Shown: positions 26,052 to 35,044 of the stretch, one piece after another | Numbering within the stretch: position 1 is the stretch's first letter | How the letters are laid out: every line of letters begins with the position of its first letter | DNA from: Poseidonibacter antarcticus | GTDB lineage: Bacteria; Campylobacterota; Campylobacteria; Campylobacterales; Arcobacteraceae | Assembly (NCBI RefSeq): GCF_003667345.1 | Contig: NZ_RCWF01000002.1 | Coordinates: 248,001-312,000 of the forward strand | Reading direction: 5' to 3' | DNA: 64,000 nucleotides | Program-made: the position numbers and the translations under genes | The notes under the pieces: model-generated | What the model was told of the DNA's origin: nothing | What the model saw: only the letters and a program-made list of their open reading frames with translations | The model's database searches: none

Positions 26052-27089
26052 ATGAATAACGAATATAAATTAACTAAATTCGTTCAAGCTGCTGGTTGTG
26101 CTGCAAAGATGGGTCCGGGGGACTTAAAACAAACTCTTTGTAACCTTTCGCCAAAAGATGAAAGAATATTAGTAGGATTTGACACAGCTGAAGATGCTAG
26201 TGTATATCAAATAAATAGAAGTCAAGCTATCGTTCAAACATTAGATTTTATTACACCTGTTGTAGATGATCCTTATGTTTATGGACAAATAGCAGCTGCA
26301 AATTCACTATCAGATGTCTTTGCAATGGGAGCAGAAGTTAAAACAGCTTTAAATATTGTAGGATTTGATAAAAAGAACTTATCACCTGAAGCCTTGGGAG
26401 AAATTCTAAATGGTGGAAATGAAAAAATCAAAGAATGTGGTGGATTATTATTAGGTGGTCATACTATAGAATCACCTGAAATGTATTATGGCTTATCTGT
26501 TACTGGAATAATTCATCCAAATGATATTATAAAAAATAATACATCGCAAATAGGTCATGTTTTAGTTTTAACAAAACCTCTTGGAATGGGTATTTTAACA
26601 ACTGCAATTAAAAGAGATTTATTGCATATTGATATGATAAAGTATTGTGCTAATATTATGGCATCGTTAAATTATTTACCTTCTAAAATTATGAGAAAAT
26701 ATGATGTAAGTTCTTGTACTGATATTACAGGATTTGGTTTATTAGGTCATAGTTTAGAATCAGTAAATGCTAATACATCATTTTCAATTCAATCATCAGA
26801 AGTTCCAATAATACACGAAGCAATTGCATTATCAGAAGAAAATGTAATTCCTGGTGGAACTAAAAAAAATATGAAATATATTGAAGATAAAGTTTTATAT
26901 ATGAGTGGATTAGCTCGTCATATTGAAGTACTATTGTGTGATGCACAAACTTCAGGTGGATTATTGATAGCTATGGATAAAGATGATGCAAAAGAATATA
27001 TAAAAGAAATTGAAGATTTATCTTTTGGTTATGCTACTATTATTGGAGAAGTTATTCCAAAAGCTGCAAAAGATATTATAGTTCATTAA
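26052..27089 (+). CDS. selD: Selenophosphate synthase (cysteine form)
   Basis: A 345-residue SelD, which makes selenophosphate from selenide and ATP in the cytoplasm. The glycine-rich catalytic loop is AAGCAAKMGPGDL, with Cys16 (TGT at 26097) where some species have selenocysteine, and Lys19 as the second catalytic residue. Further matches are TLDFITPVVDDPYVYG, SLSDVFAMGA, LLGGHTIE, DITGFGLLGHS and DAQTSGGLLIA. An AGAGGAAAAA ribosome site precedes the start. It serves the selenocysteine route to FdhA. Confidence 0.95.
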   Translation: MNNEYKLTKFVQAAGCAAKMGPGDLKQTLCNLSPKDERILVGFDTAEDASVYQINRSQAIVQTLDFITPVVDDPYVYGQIAAANSLSDVFAMGAEVKTALNIVGFDKKNLSPEALGEILNGGNEKIKECGGLLLGGHTIESPEMYYGLSVTGIIHPNDIIKNNTSQIGHVLVLTKPLGMGILTTAIKRDLLHIDMIKYCANIMASLNYLPSKIMRKYDVSSCTDITGFGLLGHSLESVNANTSFSIQSSEVPIIHEAIALSEENVIPGGTKKNMKYIEDKVLYMSGLARHIEVLLCDAQTSGGLLIAMDKDDAKEYIKEIEDLSFGYATIIGEVIPKAAKDIIVH

Positions 27090-27102
27090 CTCACACCTAC
27101 AC

Positions 27103-27140
27103 AAAAAAGAGCAAATATTTTAAAATATTTACTCTTTTTT
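27103..27140 (+). terminator. Terminator after selD
   Basis: A long A/T-rich inverted repeat (AAAAAAGAG ... CTCTTTTTT, 27103-27111 with 27132-27140, extended inward by AAATATTTT/AAAATATTT) ends in six T residues. It lies 14 bases after the selD stop and separates selD from the rhodanese gene. Confidence 0.85.
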
Positions 27141-27230
27141 CATATCTCTATTTACTAATGTATTTACTTATCTTTATACTAGTGTTATAATAAAATACTA
27201 TAACTATCTTAAATACCAAGGGAATTTCTT

Positions 27231-27668
27231 ATGAATAAAAATGAAAAACTAGAACAGTATTATGCTCGTTGTGATATGAGTCAAATTAAAGGTCATTTAA
27301 AAACTTTACTTCAAAGTGCTAAAAAAGAGATAAAAGAAATAACTGTAGAAGAAATAGACCTTGAAAATATGGTTCTTATTGATGTACGTGAAGCAGATGA
27401 ATTTGCATCAGGTGTAATTCCAGCGAAGAAAGTTTTTACAATACCAAGAGGAAAACTAGAATTTGCAGTAGATGATAAACTTGTAGATGTAAGTGACCAT
27501 CAAGTTGTTTGTTATTGTCTTAAGGGAGCTAGAGGTTTACTTGGAGCAAAAACGCTTAAAGATTTAGGATTTAGCAATGTATCTAATCTTCAAGGTGGTA
27601 TAGAAAAATGGGTTCAATCAGGGAAAAGTATCGAAAACTATTTAGGTTCTTTTAAACTTGACATATAA
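27231..27668 (+). CDS. Cytoplasmic rhodanese-domain protein
   Basis: A 145-residue protein with a short helical N-terminus (about 35 residues) and one rhodanese domain. It shows VLIDVREADEF, PRGKLEF and the active-site loop CYCLKGARG, with the second cysteine as the persulfide residue, then GGIEKW. Rhodaneses move sulfane sulfur and can bind selenium. It lies between selD and a TauE-type permease, so selenium or sulfur handling is plausible, but this is inference from position. Confidence 0.78.
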   Translation: MNKNEKLEQYYARCDMSQIKGHLKTLLQSAKKEIKEITVEEIDLENMVLIDVREADEFASGVIPAKKVFTIPRGKLEFAVDDKLVDVSDHQVVCYCLKGARGLLGAKTLKDLGFSNVSNLQGGIEKWVQSGKSIENYLGSFKLDI

Positions 27669-27731
27669 AAAATAGGAAAAGGTAAAGCTTAGAAGAAGGT
27701 CTAAGTTTCATATAAAACAAAGGATAAATTT

Positions 27732-28469
27732 ATGGAAATGGATTTCATAATTGGATTAGCAGTAATAGTATTTTTTGCCTCTATGGTTCACGGAAGTATT
27801 GGATTTGGATTTGGTATGATTTCAACTCCACTTATAGCATTGTTTACGGATATTCAAACTACTATAATGTTGATGCTTATTCCTACAATGGTTGTAAATA
27901 TTGCTAGTATTGTAAGTGAGGGTAAGTTTTTTGAGGCTATAAAAAAGTTTTGGTTTATTATCACTCTTATGGTCATAGGTAGTATTATTGGTACTATTCT
28001 TCTTGTATATACAAATTCAGAGTTTTTTAAACTTCTACTAGCTTTTATTATCTTTTTATATTTAATTCAATCAAGAATAAATATAAAAGCTGCTTTTGTT
28101 TCAAAATATCCAAAAGCATCAACGTATTTCTTGGGAATAGTTGGTGGGACTATCTCAGGTCTTACAAATGTTGTTGCTCCTTTGATGATTATGTATACGC
28201 TTGAGCTTAAATACTCAAAAAAAGATACAATTCAGCTTTCAAACTTATGCTTTTTATTTACAAAAATAGGACAATTAGCAGTATTTTTATATTTTGGAAC
28301 ATTTACAATGCATACTTTTGAAATTTCATTACTTAGTTTACTTGCTATTGCAGTTGGATTATTTTTTGGAGTTAAATTAAAAAGAAAAATTGATAAAGAA
28401 CTTTATAAAAAAATATTACAAGGATTATTATTCATTATTGCTTCTATGTTAGTTGTTGTAAGTGTTTAA
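27732..28469 (+). CDS. TauE/SafE-family permease
   Basis: A 245-residue membrane protein with about seven or eight hydrophobic segments and the family's two half-repeats. Both contain a glycine-rich motif (VHGSIGFGFGMISTP near residue 20, VGGTISGLTNVVAP near residue 135). The family exports or imports sulfonates, sulfite and related anions. It follows the rhodanese gene by 63 bases and may move a sulfur or selenium anion such as sulfite or selenite. Confidence 0.8.
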   Translation: MEMDFIIGLAVIVFFASMVHGSIGFGFGMISTPLIALFTDIQTTIMLMLIPTMVVNIASIVSEGKFFEAIKKFWFIITLMVIGSIIGTILLVYTNSEFFKLLLAFIIFLYLIQSRINIKAAFVSKYPKASTYFLGIVGGTISGLTNVVAPLMIMYTLELKYSKKDTIQLSNLCFLFTKIGQLAVFLYFGTFTMHTFEISLLSLLAIAVGLFFGVKLKRKIDKELYKKILQGLLFIIASMLVVVSV

Positions 28470-28542
28470 AAAATTTATTAGTTGATTATAAATTAAATGA
28501 TAATATAACTATTACAAAAAATAAATACCAAATAGGAAAATA

Positions 28543-28794
28543 ATGCAAAAAAGTATAGTTGTTGGTGGGTTCAACAAAGAACAAAGAGAAAAAAACCTAG
28601 AAAAACTAAAAATAAAATATGCTAAAAAAGGTTATAAATTTCTAAGCTTCAAAGAAAATGGAGCTTTGAAATCAATTGCAATTTTTGAAGTAGATGAAAA
28701 TATTTTGAAAAAAGAAAAAGCAAAAAGTCTTTATATAGTAGCTGGAATATTTATATTGCTTTCAGTTTATTTATTTGTTAAGGCATCGGTTTAG
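28543..28794 (+). CDS. Small single-span membrane protein
   Basis: An 83-residue protein with a lysine-rich soluble N-terminal part (FNKEQREKNLEKLKIKYAKK) and one C-terminal membrane span (LYIVAGIFILLSVYLFV). I do not recognise it. A ribosome site (ATAGGAAA) precedes the start. Its TAG stop is followed directly by the last CRISPR repeat, so the array edge abuts this gene. Confidence 0.55.
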   Translation: MQKSIVVGGFNKEQREKNLEKLKIKYAKKGYKFLSFKENGALKSIAIFEVDENILKKEKAKSLYIVAGIFILLSVYLFVKASV

Positions 28795-30084
28795 AAAATA
28801 TCACATAGCAGTTTGTAGGGGTATTAAAACTGTAATTATCATAGCCTCCGCACCTTTGCTATTGTATCACATAGCAGTTTGTAGGGGTATTAAAACAGTG
28901 GAAAGCTTGAAACTCAACAATGGGAAATTGTATCACATAGCAGTTTGTAGGGGTATTAAAACTATTCTGACACGCCTAAAATTGGCTATGTAATTGTATC
29001 ACATAGCAGTTTGTAGGGGTATTAAAACAGTAACAAAATCATCATTATTTTGTAAAATATTGTATCACATAGCAATTTGTAGGGGTATTAAAACTCAAAA
29101 TGACTTATCAAAAAGTAGTCATAAATTGTATCACATAGCAGTTTGTAGGGGTATTAAAACTACATTTTTATTTTTAATGAAAACAAAAAGATTGTATCAC
29201 ATAGCAGTTTGTAGGGGTATTAAAACTGCATTTTTTTCATTGCTTTTTCAATATCAATTGTATCACATAGCAGTTTGTAGGGGTATTAAAACTACTTTGC
29301 TGCTTTTCTTACTGCGTAATTTATTGTATCACATAGCAGTTTGTAGGGGTATTAAAACTAGTATCATCTTATATGGAGATACCTAAAGATTGTATCACAT
29401 AGCAGTTTGTAGGGGTATTAAAACATTGAATCAGTTGATACTTCAGCAACTAATATTGTATCACATAGCAGTTTGTAGGGGTATTAAAACGGAGTACCTA
29501 TGAAACATACAAGAAAATATATTGTATCACATAGCAGTTTGTAGGGGTATTAAAACTAACCTTTACTGAATAATTCATCTTCTAATATTGTATCACATAG
29601 CAGTTTGTAGGGGTATTAAAACTGGAGTTCTTAGACCAAGCAAGTAAAGAATATTGTATCACATAGCAGTTTGTAGGGGTATTAAAACATTCTGCTTTAG
29701 CTAGCCATTTTAAATTAAATTGTATCACATAGCAGTTTGTAGGGGTATTAAAACCAGACAAGCCTGAGTCAACTACATCATTATATTGTATCACATAGCA
29801 GTTTGTAGGGGTATTAAAACAAAAATCAAAAGATAGAAAAAAATTTATTAATTGTATCACATAGCAGTTTGTAGGGGTATTAAAACTCCTGAAATTGTAT
29901 CATAAAAAACTTAAATATTGTATCACATAGCAGTTTGTAGGGGTATTAAAACGAGGTTGGTACAAATAAAGTTTTAGAGGTTATTGTATCACATAGCAGT
30001 TTGTAGGGGTATTAAAACACAGCAACAGATTTTGACACGGCAACAGTAATTGTATCACATAGCAGTTTGTAGGGGTATTAAAAC
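28795..30084 (-). CRISPR. Type II-C CRISPR array, 20 repeats and 19 spacers
   Basis: Twenty 36-bp repeats alternate with nineteen spacers of exactly 30 bp, a strict 66-bp period from 28795 to 30084. In crRNA sense (minus strand) the repeat begins GTTTTAATACCCC and ends TGTGATACAAT. The end is an extended -10 promoter (TG-A-TACAAT), so each spacer can have its own promoter, as in Neisseria and Campylobacter type II-C arrays. The repeat at 28795 differs in three bases at its promoter end, and the repeat at 29059 has one change (CAATTT for CAGTTT). All others look identical. Degeneration at the left and the cas genes at the right place the leader at 30085. Spacers such as 30019-30048 and 29755-29784 read as open frames, as phage genes would. 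Confidence 0.98.
30049..30057 (-). promoter_or_regulatory. Repeat-embedded extended -10 promoter (leader-proximal example)
   Basis: The minus strand reads TGATACAAT at the 3' end of the repeat. The same nine bases occur at the same place in 19 of 20 repeats. A start 6-7 bases downstream would give a crRNA with about 23-24 bases of spacer, the length known from repeat-internal promoters of other type II-C arrays. No -35 element is apparent. Confidence 0.75.
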
Positions 30085-30147
30085 CGATAAAAAATAAAAC
30101 TTTTTATCAAATTTGTACTTTTATAAATATTATGCTAAAATTATTAA
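30085..30147. promoter_or_regulatory. CRISPR leader overlapping the divergent tracrRNA promoter
   Basis: These 63 bases separate the newest repeat from the tracrRNA. Next to the repeat is an 8-bp inverted repeat (GATAAAAA 30086-30093, TTTTTATC 30101-30108). Facing right is a strong promoter: TTGTAC at 30113-30118, a 17-base spacer, and TG-C-TAAAAT ending at 30141. So the array leader and the tracrRNA promoter occupy the same short segment on opposite strands. Confidence 0.75.
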
Positions 30148-30243
30148 TGTTATATCACATAACAGTTTAATAGGGGTATTAAACTAAGGTTGCTATTTTA
30201 GCAACTGACTTTAGGCAGTGGTTTCGACCACTTGCCCTTTTTT
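30148..30243 (+). ncRNA. tracrRNA
   Basis: An RNA of about 95 bases, predicted from the promoter at 30113-30141. Bases 30153-30184 form an anti-repeat complementary to the crRNA repeat with a few mismatches (ACAGTTTAATAGGGG against the repeat core). Two hairpins follow: GTTGCTA/TAGCAAC at 30189-30205, and GGCAGTGGT/ACCACTTGCC with a TTCG loop at 30214-30236. A run of six T closes it at 30243. This is the usual layout of Cas9 tracrRNAs. Its terminator overlaps the stop codon of the converging cas2. Confidence 0.92.
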
Positions 30244-30574
30244 AGAAAAGCAATAATTGCTTTGGTTCATTTTTTTCTTCAATACTTTGCTCTCCAATTA
30301 TTATATCCATAGATGCAAACTGTTTATCTGTAAACATTAGTATTCTTATATTTCCATTTTTTATATTTGTTTTTATAAACTTTTTTATTCTTTTTTTACC
30401 TAATTTCGCCGATTCTGTTGAACTAAATATTTTTCCATATACAGAGTATTGAATCATACTATAACCCTCTTTTTCTAGTTCAGCATGAAACCAATGATAT
30501 TTTTTTCTTTGTTTTTTTGTTTTGGTGGGTAAATCAAACATTAGCATTAACCACATAATTCTAAAGACACTCAT
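30242..30574 (-). CDS. cas2: CRISPR-associated endoribonuclease/adaptation protein Cas2
   Basis: A 110-residue Cas2, the structural partner of Cas1 in spacer capture. The beta-alpha-beta ferredoxin fold start MWLMLMFDLPTKTKKQRK holds the conserved Asp14. Later segments (MIQYSVYGKIF, GNIRILMFTDKQF) match the family. It overlaps cas1 by 14 bases. No cas4 or csn2 follows, which puts the locus in subtype II-C. Confidence 0.93.
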   Translation of the reverse strand: MSVFRIMWLMLMFDLPTKTKKQRKKYHWFHAELEKEGYSMIQYSVYGKIFSSTESAKLGKKRIKKFIKTNIKNGNIRILMFTDKQFASMDIIIGEQSIEEKNEPKQLLLF

Positions 30575-31493
30575 ATTTAAAATACATCTCTTTGATACTT
30601 GGATAAAGAATCAACGAATTATCATCTTTTATCATAGCCTTTTTATAATTCATTACAAAAAGTTCTACAGCTCTTGGAATATTACTTATTCCACCTTTTA
30701 TTTCTACACATTCAAAATTTAAAAGGCTTATAATTTCTCTTTTCAATTGTGTATCTAATGAGATTTTATGCGTATAGGTTTTTCTTAATATTTTTATATG
30801 AATATCTACAAAAGCTCTAAAAGGCTCTATTAAATCATCTACAAGATTAAAAGCATTATATTTATTTTGATGCCAAATACCAAAAATAGGTAATAACCCA
30901 CTAGCACTAATACTTCTAGCCATACAAGCTCGAACAATAGCATATCCATAGTTAAGCATACTATTTATAATATCAGTAGCTCCTTGTTCTCTTTTAAAGT
31001 TTGGTATTTTAAATAGTTGTTTCCAATAAAGCCTTGCCCCTTGTGCTTCATCATTATTTTTATCACCTATTTGTACTTGTGAAGACAATTTTACTAAATC
31101 TTTAGCTTTTGAACTTCTATATAGTTCTAATACTTTTGCCTGATTTATAAGTTTTGACTTAATTATCTCTTGCCACGCTTTTTCTTTGAACTCTTTTGTT
31201 AAACTAATTTGTATGTGAGCTATTTCAGTCATTGTACTATGCTGAAAATAAGGAGTTAAAATACCACAAGGTGTAAACTCTTCATCAATAAAAAGAGTAG
31301 CTATATTATTTTTAGCTAAGAGTTCAAGAGTTTTACCAGTTATAGAAAACTGTGTATTATCAAAAAGAATAAAATCTATATCTTTTATCGTCACTTTTAT
31401 TTCTTGTTTCTCTTCATAAAAATATAAGAGTAAATTTTCACTCTTAATTTTTATTTTGCAAGCTTTGCTTAAATGTATTATTTTCCATCCCAT
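30561..31493 (-). CDS. cas1: CRISPR adaptation integrase Cas1
   Basis: A 310-residue Cas1. The metal site is complete: Glu149 in DEAQGARLYW, His208 in FGIWHQNKYNAF, and the acidic group LVDDLIEPFR (Asp220, Glu223). The N-terminal beta domain reads LLLYFYEEKQEIKV. With Cas2 it inserts new spacers at the leader end. It starts 4 bases after the cas9 stop, so cas9-cas1-cas2 form one operon. Confidence 0.95.
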   Translation of the reverse strand: MGWKIIHLSKACKIKIKSENLLLYFYEEKQEIKVTIKDIDFILFDNTQFSITGKTLELLAKNNIATLFIDEEFTPCGILTPYFQHSTMTEIAHIQISLTKEFKEKAWQEIIKSKLINQAKVLELYRSSKAKDLVKLSSQVQIGDKNNDEAQGARLYWKQLFKIPNFKREQGATDIINSMLNYGYAIVRACMARSISASGLLPIFGIWHQNKYNAFNLVDDLIEPFRAFVDIHIKILRKTYTHKISLDTQLKREIISLLNFECVEIKGGISNIPRAVELFVMNYKKAMIKDDNSLILYPSIKEMYFKYECL

Positions 31494-31497
31494 AACA

Positions 31498-34400
31498 TCA
31501 ACTTTTTATATTTTTAATAAAATCTAACTGTTCACTATTACAAGAGCCTATTTTTTGATATGATTTTATATTTCCTAAAATATCTAGGTTTAATTTTATT
31601 ATTCCAATTGCTTTATTTAAAGATTGTTGTTTATGACTATTTGCTTTACCATTAAATATAGTTAAAAATGAGTCTGGTTGAAGTCCAATGCTTGCGGGAA
31701 ACTTGGGATTAGAAAATGCACCCATTTTCTTATCTTCAAGAAAACTCACAATCTTTCCACCCCTAAAACTTCCATCAGAATAAATAAAAAATACTATATC
31801 ATTTTTATATACTTTAAAACTATTATCTTTTTCTTTTCTTATTTTTTCATAGTTAGATACATCTACTCTTTCATATTGCAATTTTTCATTTTCTAAATAT
31901 GCTTTAAACCCTATAAATGTTTTTTCCTTAGTAGCAAGACCTCCTCTTATCTCAAACCCTGTGAGGTTTGTTTGATAAAACTTCACTTTTCGTATGATAT
32001 TTTGATTATTATCTATAAGTGGTTTATGTATTAAATTGTCAAGTTTTATTTTTGATTCACTTACAAGTTCTTTATCTTTTGTATCAATAGCACTAAACTC
32101 TTCTAAAAGTGAAGCTATTTCATCTGCCTTATTTTGAACTATTTTACATATCACATCATTTTTATTTGTTTTATATAAATACATTTTATGCAATATCTCT
32201 TTTTCAAACTTTTTCATAAAATCATCATATTTAGTTGTCGTTGTCACTTTAAGTGATATAAATTTATTGGTAATATTTTCTCTAACTGTATAAATACCAT
32301 TTGCTTTTTTAGCATATATAGTATCTTTATGTACTTTTGAAACCATTGGTTTTTTCGATACCCAAAAATTCACTGCTTTTGTTTTACCAAAAATATCTTT
32401 ATAAAAGATACTATTTTCTCCAAACTCATTGTATCTATCTTCTATCATCTCTACAAGCTCTTTTGGTTCAATTCCTTCGATAAGTGGAATATCTTTTTTT
32501 ATTCTAGCTCTTGCTTTATCGTCTATAACACCCAAATTTTCTCTAAAAGTATTTGATAATTTTTGAAGCCAAGAATGATTTGTAAGTCCAATTAAAATCG
32601 CATCTATTGCATGGTGAATATTAGTATCTCTTACTTTTGTTTTTACTTTTAATACTTTTCGTATATTTGATGTAGCTCTTCCTGGGATATGTCTTACCTC
32701 ACTACCATCTTTTTGTTTTTTTTCATTTGAAAAAGGGTAATATCTTTTTAAAATTTGTGCAGTTAGGGCTTCTATATAACTTGTAGCTCTTAAACTTTTA
32801 CTTTCAAAAGTATCTTTGAAAACCTCATCAAGATTTGTTGCTAATAGATTTATTTTCTTCTTCCAATTAATTTTATGCTCTTTAAATAAGTCTTCTACCC
32901 TATTTTTGAAATCCTCTTTATCTTTTATAAAATCCATAGGTAGTTGATTTGATTTTTGAAGATTACTATCTCTATGAACTAAAACAAAGTTGTGTTTTAC
33001 AGAAAGTCCTCCTACACTTTGAGGCACGATATGGTCTAAATCAACTGTATTTGTAAATATATCTTCAAATTCTATACCTTTTCCTGTATAAATATCTCTT
33101 CTATTTTGTTCTTCATACATCAAAATCTTACGTGCATATTTTCTTAAGTTTTTTCCATATTGTTCTGCAATTTTTTGATATTCTTTGTTTCCTACAATCT
33201 CATCTATTTGTTTTTCTAAAGCCCTATTAGCTTTTTCTATCTCTTTTTTTGCATCTTCACTAAGACTAAGTTCTCTTGTACTTTCTACTCTTATTTCATC
33301 AAATGCTCCGTAAGTAATATGAAGATGTTTAATAAGTCGTAAGCTTGCACTCACCACGTACTTTACGGGGTGGTTATTTATAGGTAGCTTATCATCTTCT
33401 TCAAATTGCGAAACATTAAGATATTTAATTCCTTTTTTAAATTCACTATAATCTTCACATCTATTTAATTCTAATTTTTCTTTTATCTCATCAAGAGTAT
33501 AACCTTGTTCAAAATATGGTATAAGTTTAATCATTGCATAAGATGAAATTCTCAAACTTGAACCAGTTTTATTTTTAATAAGTTCTATAATTGTTTTATC
33601 ATCTACTTTATTTTTTAGTTTTTCATATATTGTTTTAGGAGATTTTTCAAAACCTAAAGTATCAAATATCTCTTTTAGTTCTACATAGGGATTTTCTTTT
33701 TCAAAAGCTTTTAGAATAAAACTATTATCTATCTTTGATAAACTGCTTATAAAATGAAATTTAATAATACTATTTTCTTGTTTTTTTCCTTTATTTAGGT
33801 AGCTATCTTCTTTATTAAATATTTTTATATCATCAGATAGTTTTAAAATCTTTCTAATATCTTTATATTTAATATCAAGAATATTCTTCCCTTTTTTTAT
33901 TTTTTGGAAAAAATCATCTGCTATTAATTTTATCTGCTCTTTTGATATTTTTATTGTAGGTTTTTTATTAAAAGTGATATTTGAGACAGCTTGATACATC
34001 TTATAAATATCAGCTATAAGTGAATATTGGTGTGATACCTTATGCTCTTTATAAAACTCACAAGGTGCAAATAAGTTCATATCATTTGAAGACTCTTTTT
34101 GGTCATCTATTGTCTGTATAAGCTTTGATATAAAATTATCTGTATTAAAATCTTTATCAAATAAGCCAAATTTCTCCTGAGATTTTATAATCTTTTCAAT
34201 CTCATCATTTATATCTTCTCTTCTTATCATATATTTATAGTTATCATGATTTCTAAATGTCGGCGTTGCTTGTTTTAACTCCTCTTCAAAGATTATTGTA
34301 GCAACTGTTTTGTTTGGATATTCAAGTTTTAGATTCTCTATATTTTTAAGAGCGGCTTTTATTTTCCCTTTTTCATCATCTTTTTTACTTTTCTTATCTT

Positions 34401-34854
34401 CTTTAAAAGGTATATTCAACTCTTCACACAATTCTTCAAGTAAATCAGTGCTATCAAGAGATTTATAACCTCTATGTTTTGCTATGGCATAAAATATTGT
34501 AAATAACTCTTCAATCTTAAGTTTTTCACTAAATGTTTTTTTTGCTCTTAATTCCCATTTATTTTTATATATATTTTGTTTTTCTTGATATAAAAAATAC
34601 TCTTGTTCTCCAAGCCCAAACTCCTCAAAAAGTTTTGCAAGGTTTTTCTTTCTTTGTTTTCGTAAATTTACAAGATTTGAAGCACTTGCACTGGCACTAT
34701 GTAAAAGTTTTTTAGACTTGCCATCTTTATCTGTTGCTTTATCAAACATACTAACGCCATAATCTATTAAAAAATATTTGTCATTTTCCATTTCTTTTAA
34801 TACACTATAACCAATACTTGTAATACCTAAATCAAGACTTAGTATTTTTTTCAT
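31498..34854 (-). CDS. cas9: Type II-C CRISPR effector nuclease Cas9
   Basis: An 1118-residue Cas9, in the compact size class of type II-C. All nuclease residues appear intact. RuvC-I has Asp8 in LSLDLGITSIGYS, and RuvC-II has Glu524 in EIRVESTREL. The HNH domain has D-L-D-H with His608 and Asn631 in SNLQKSNQLP. RuvC-III is HHAIDAILIG with His748 and Asp751. The arginine-rich bridge helix is LRKQRKKNLAKLFEEFG. The C-terminal 250 residues, with short beta elements (GFEIRGGLATKEKTF, FIYSDGSFRGGKIVSF), should read the PAM. AAAGG lies 8 bases upstream of the start. The PAM cannot be deduced here. Confidence 0.97.
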   Translation of the reverse strand: MKKILSLDLGITSIGYSVLKEMENDKYFLIDYGVSMFDKATDKDGKSKKLLHSASASASNLVNLRKQRKKNLAKLFEEFGLGEQEYFLYQEKQNIYKNKWELRAKKTFSEKLKIEELFTIFYAIAKHRGYKSLDSTDLLEELCEELNIPFKEDKKSKKDDEKGKIKAALKNIENLKLEYPNKTVATIIFEEELKQATPTFRNHDNYKYMIRREDINDEIEKIIKSQEKFGLFDKDFNTDNFISKLIQTIDDQKESSNDMNLFAPCEFYKEHKVSHQYSLIADIYKMYQAVSNITFNKKPTIKISKEQIKLIADDFFQKIKKGKNILDIKYKDIRKILKLSDDIKIFNKEDSYLNKGKKQENSIIKFHFISSLSKIDNSFILKAFEKENPYVELKEIFDTLGFEKSPKTIYEKLKNKVDDKTIIELIKNKTGSSLRISSYAMIKLIPYFEQGYTLDEIKEKLELNRCEDYSEFKKGIKYLNVSQFEEDDKLPINNHPVKYVVSASLRLIKHLHITYGAFDEIRVESTRELSLSEDAKKEIEKANRALEKQIDEIVGNKEYQKIAEQYGKNLRKYARKILMYEEQNRRDIYTGKGIEFEDIFTNTVDLDHIVPQSVGGLSVKHNFVLVHRDSNLQKSNQLPMDFIKDKEDFKNRVEDLFKEHKINWKKKINLLATNLDEVFKDTFESKSLRATSYIEALTAQILKRYYPFSNEKKQKDGSEVRHIPGRATSNIRKVLKVKTKVRDTNIHHAIDAILIGLTNHSWLQKLSNTFRENLGVIDDKARARIKKDIPLIEGIEPKELVEMIEDRYNEFGENSIFYKDIFGKTKAVNFWVSKKPMVSKVHKDTIYAKKANGIYTVRENITNKFISLKVTTTTKYDDFMKKFEKEILHKMYLYKTNKNDVICKIVQNKADEIASLLEEFSAIDTKDKELVSESKIKLDNLIHKPLIDNNQNIIRKVKFYQTNLTGFEIRGGLATKEKTFIGFKAYLENEKLQYERVDVSNYEKIRKEKDNSFKVYKNDIVFFIYSDGSFRGGKIVSFLEDKKMGAFSNPKFPASIGLQPDSFLTIFNGKANSHKQQSLNKAIGIIKLNLDILGNIKSYQKIGSCNSEQLDFIKNIKS

Positions 34855-35044
34855 TTCAAACCTTTTACATATATTTTAACTTGAAAAATATTATTAATTT
34901 ATTTTATTATTTATATTATCTATTTTAATATTAATCTTTTTTGAAGTATAAAACTTAAGGCTTTGTTGACATTTTTTAAGGTACAATCGCTGTAAAAAAT
35001 AAAGATGCAAATATTTAAAGTTTGATTTTAGGTAGTTAAAAAAG

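Noticed and set aside
28775-29386. Open frames with the repeated peptide YHIAVCRGIKT, and a similar one at 29582-29860 on the minus strand
   Set aside because: The 66-bp CRISPR period is a multiple of three, so repeats read as a periodic peptide in any open frame. There is no start signal or independent coding evidence.
28795-30084. Array transcribed on the plus strand
   Set aside because: The repeat reads GTTTTA at its start only on the minus strand, the anti-repeat of the plus-strand tracrRNA pairs with that strand, and the promoter-like end also lies there.
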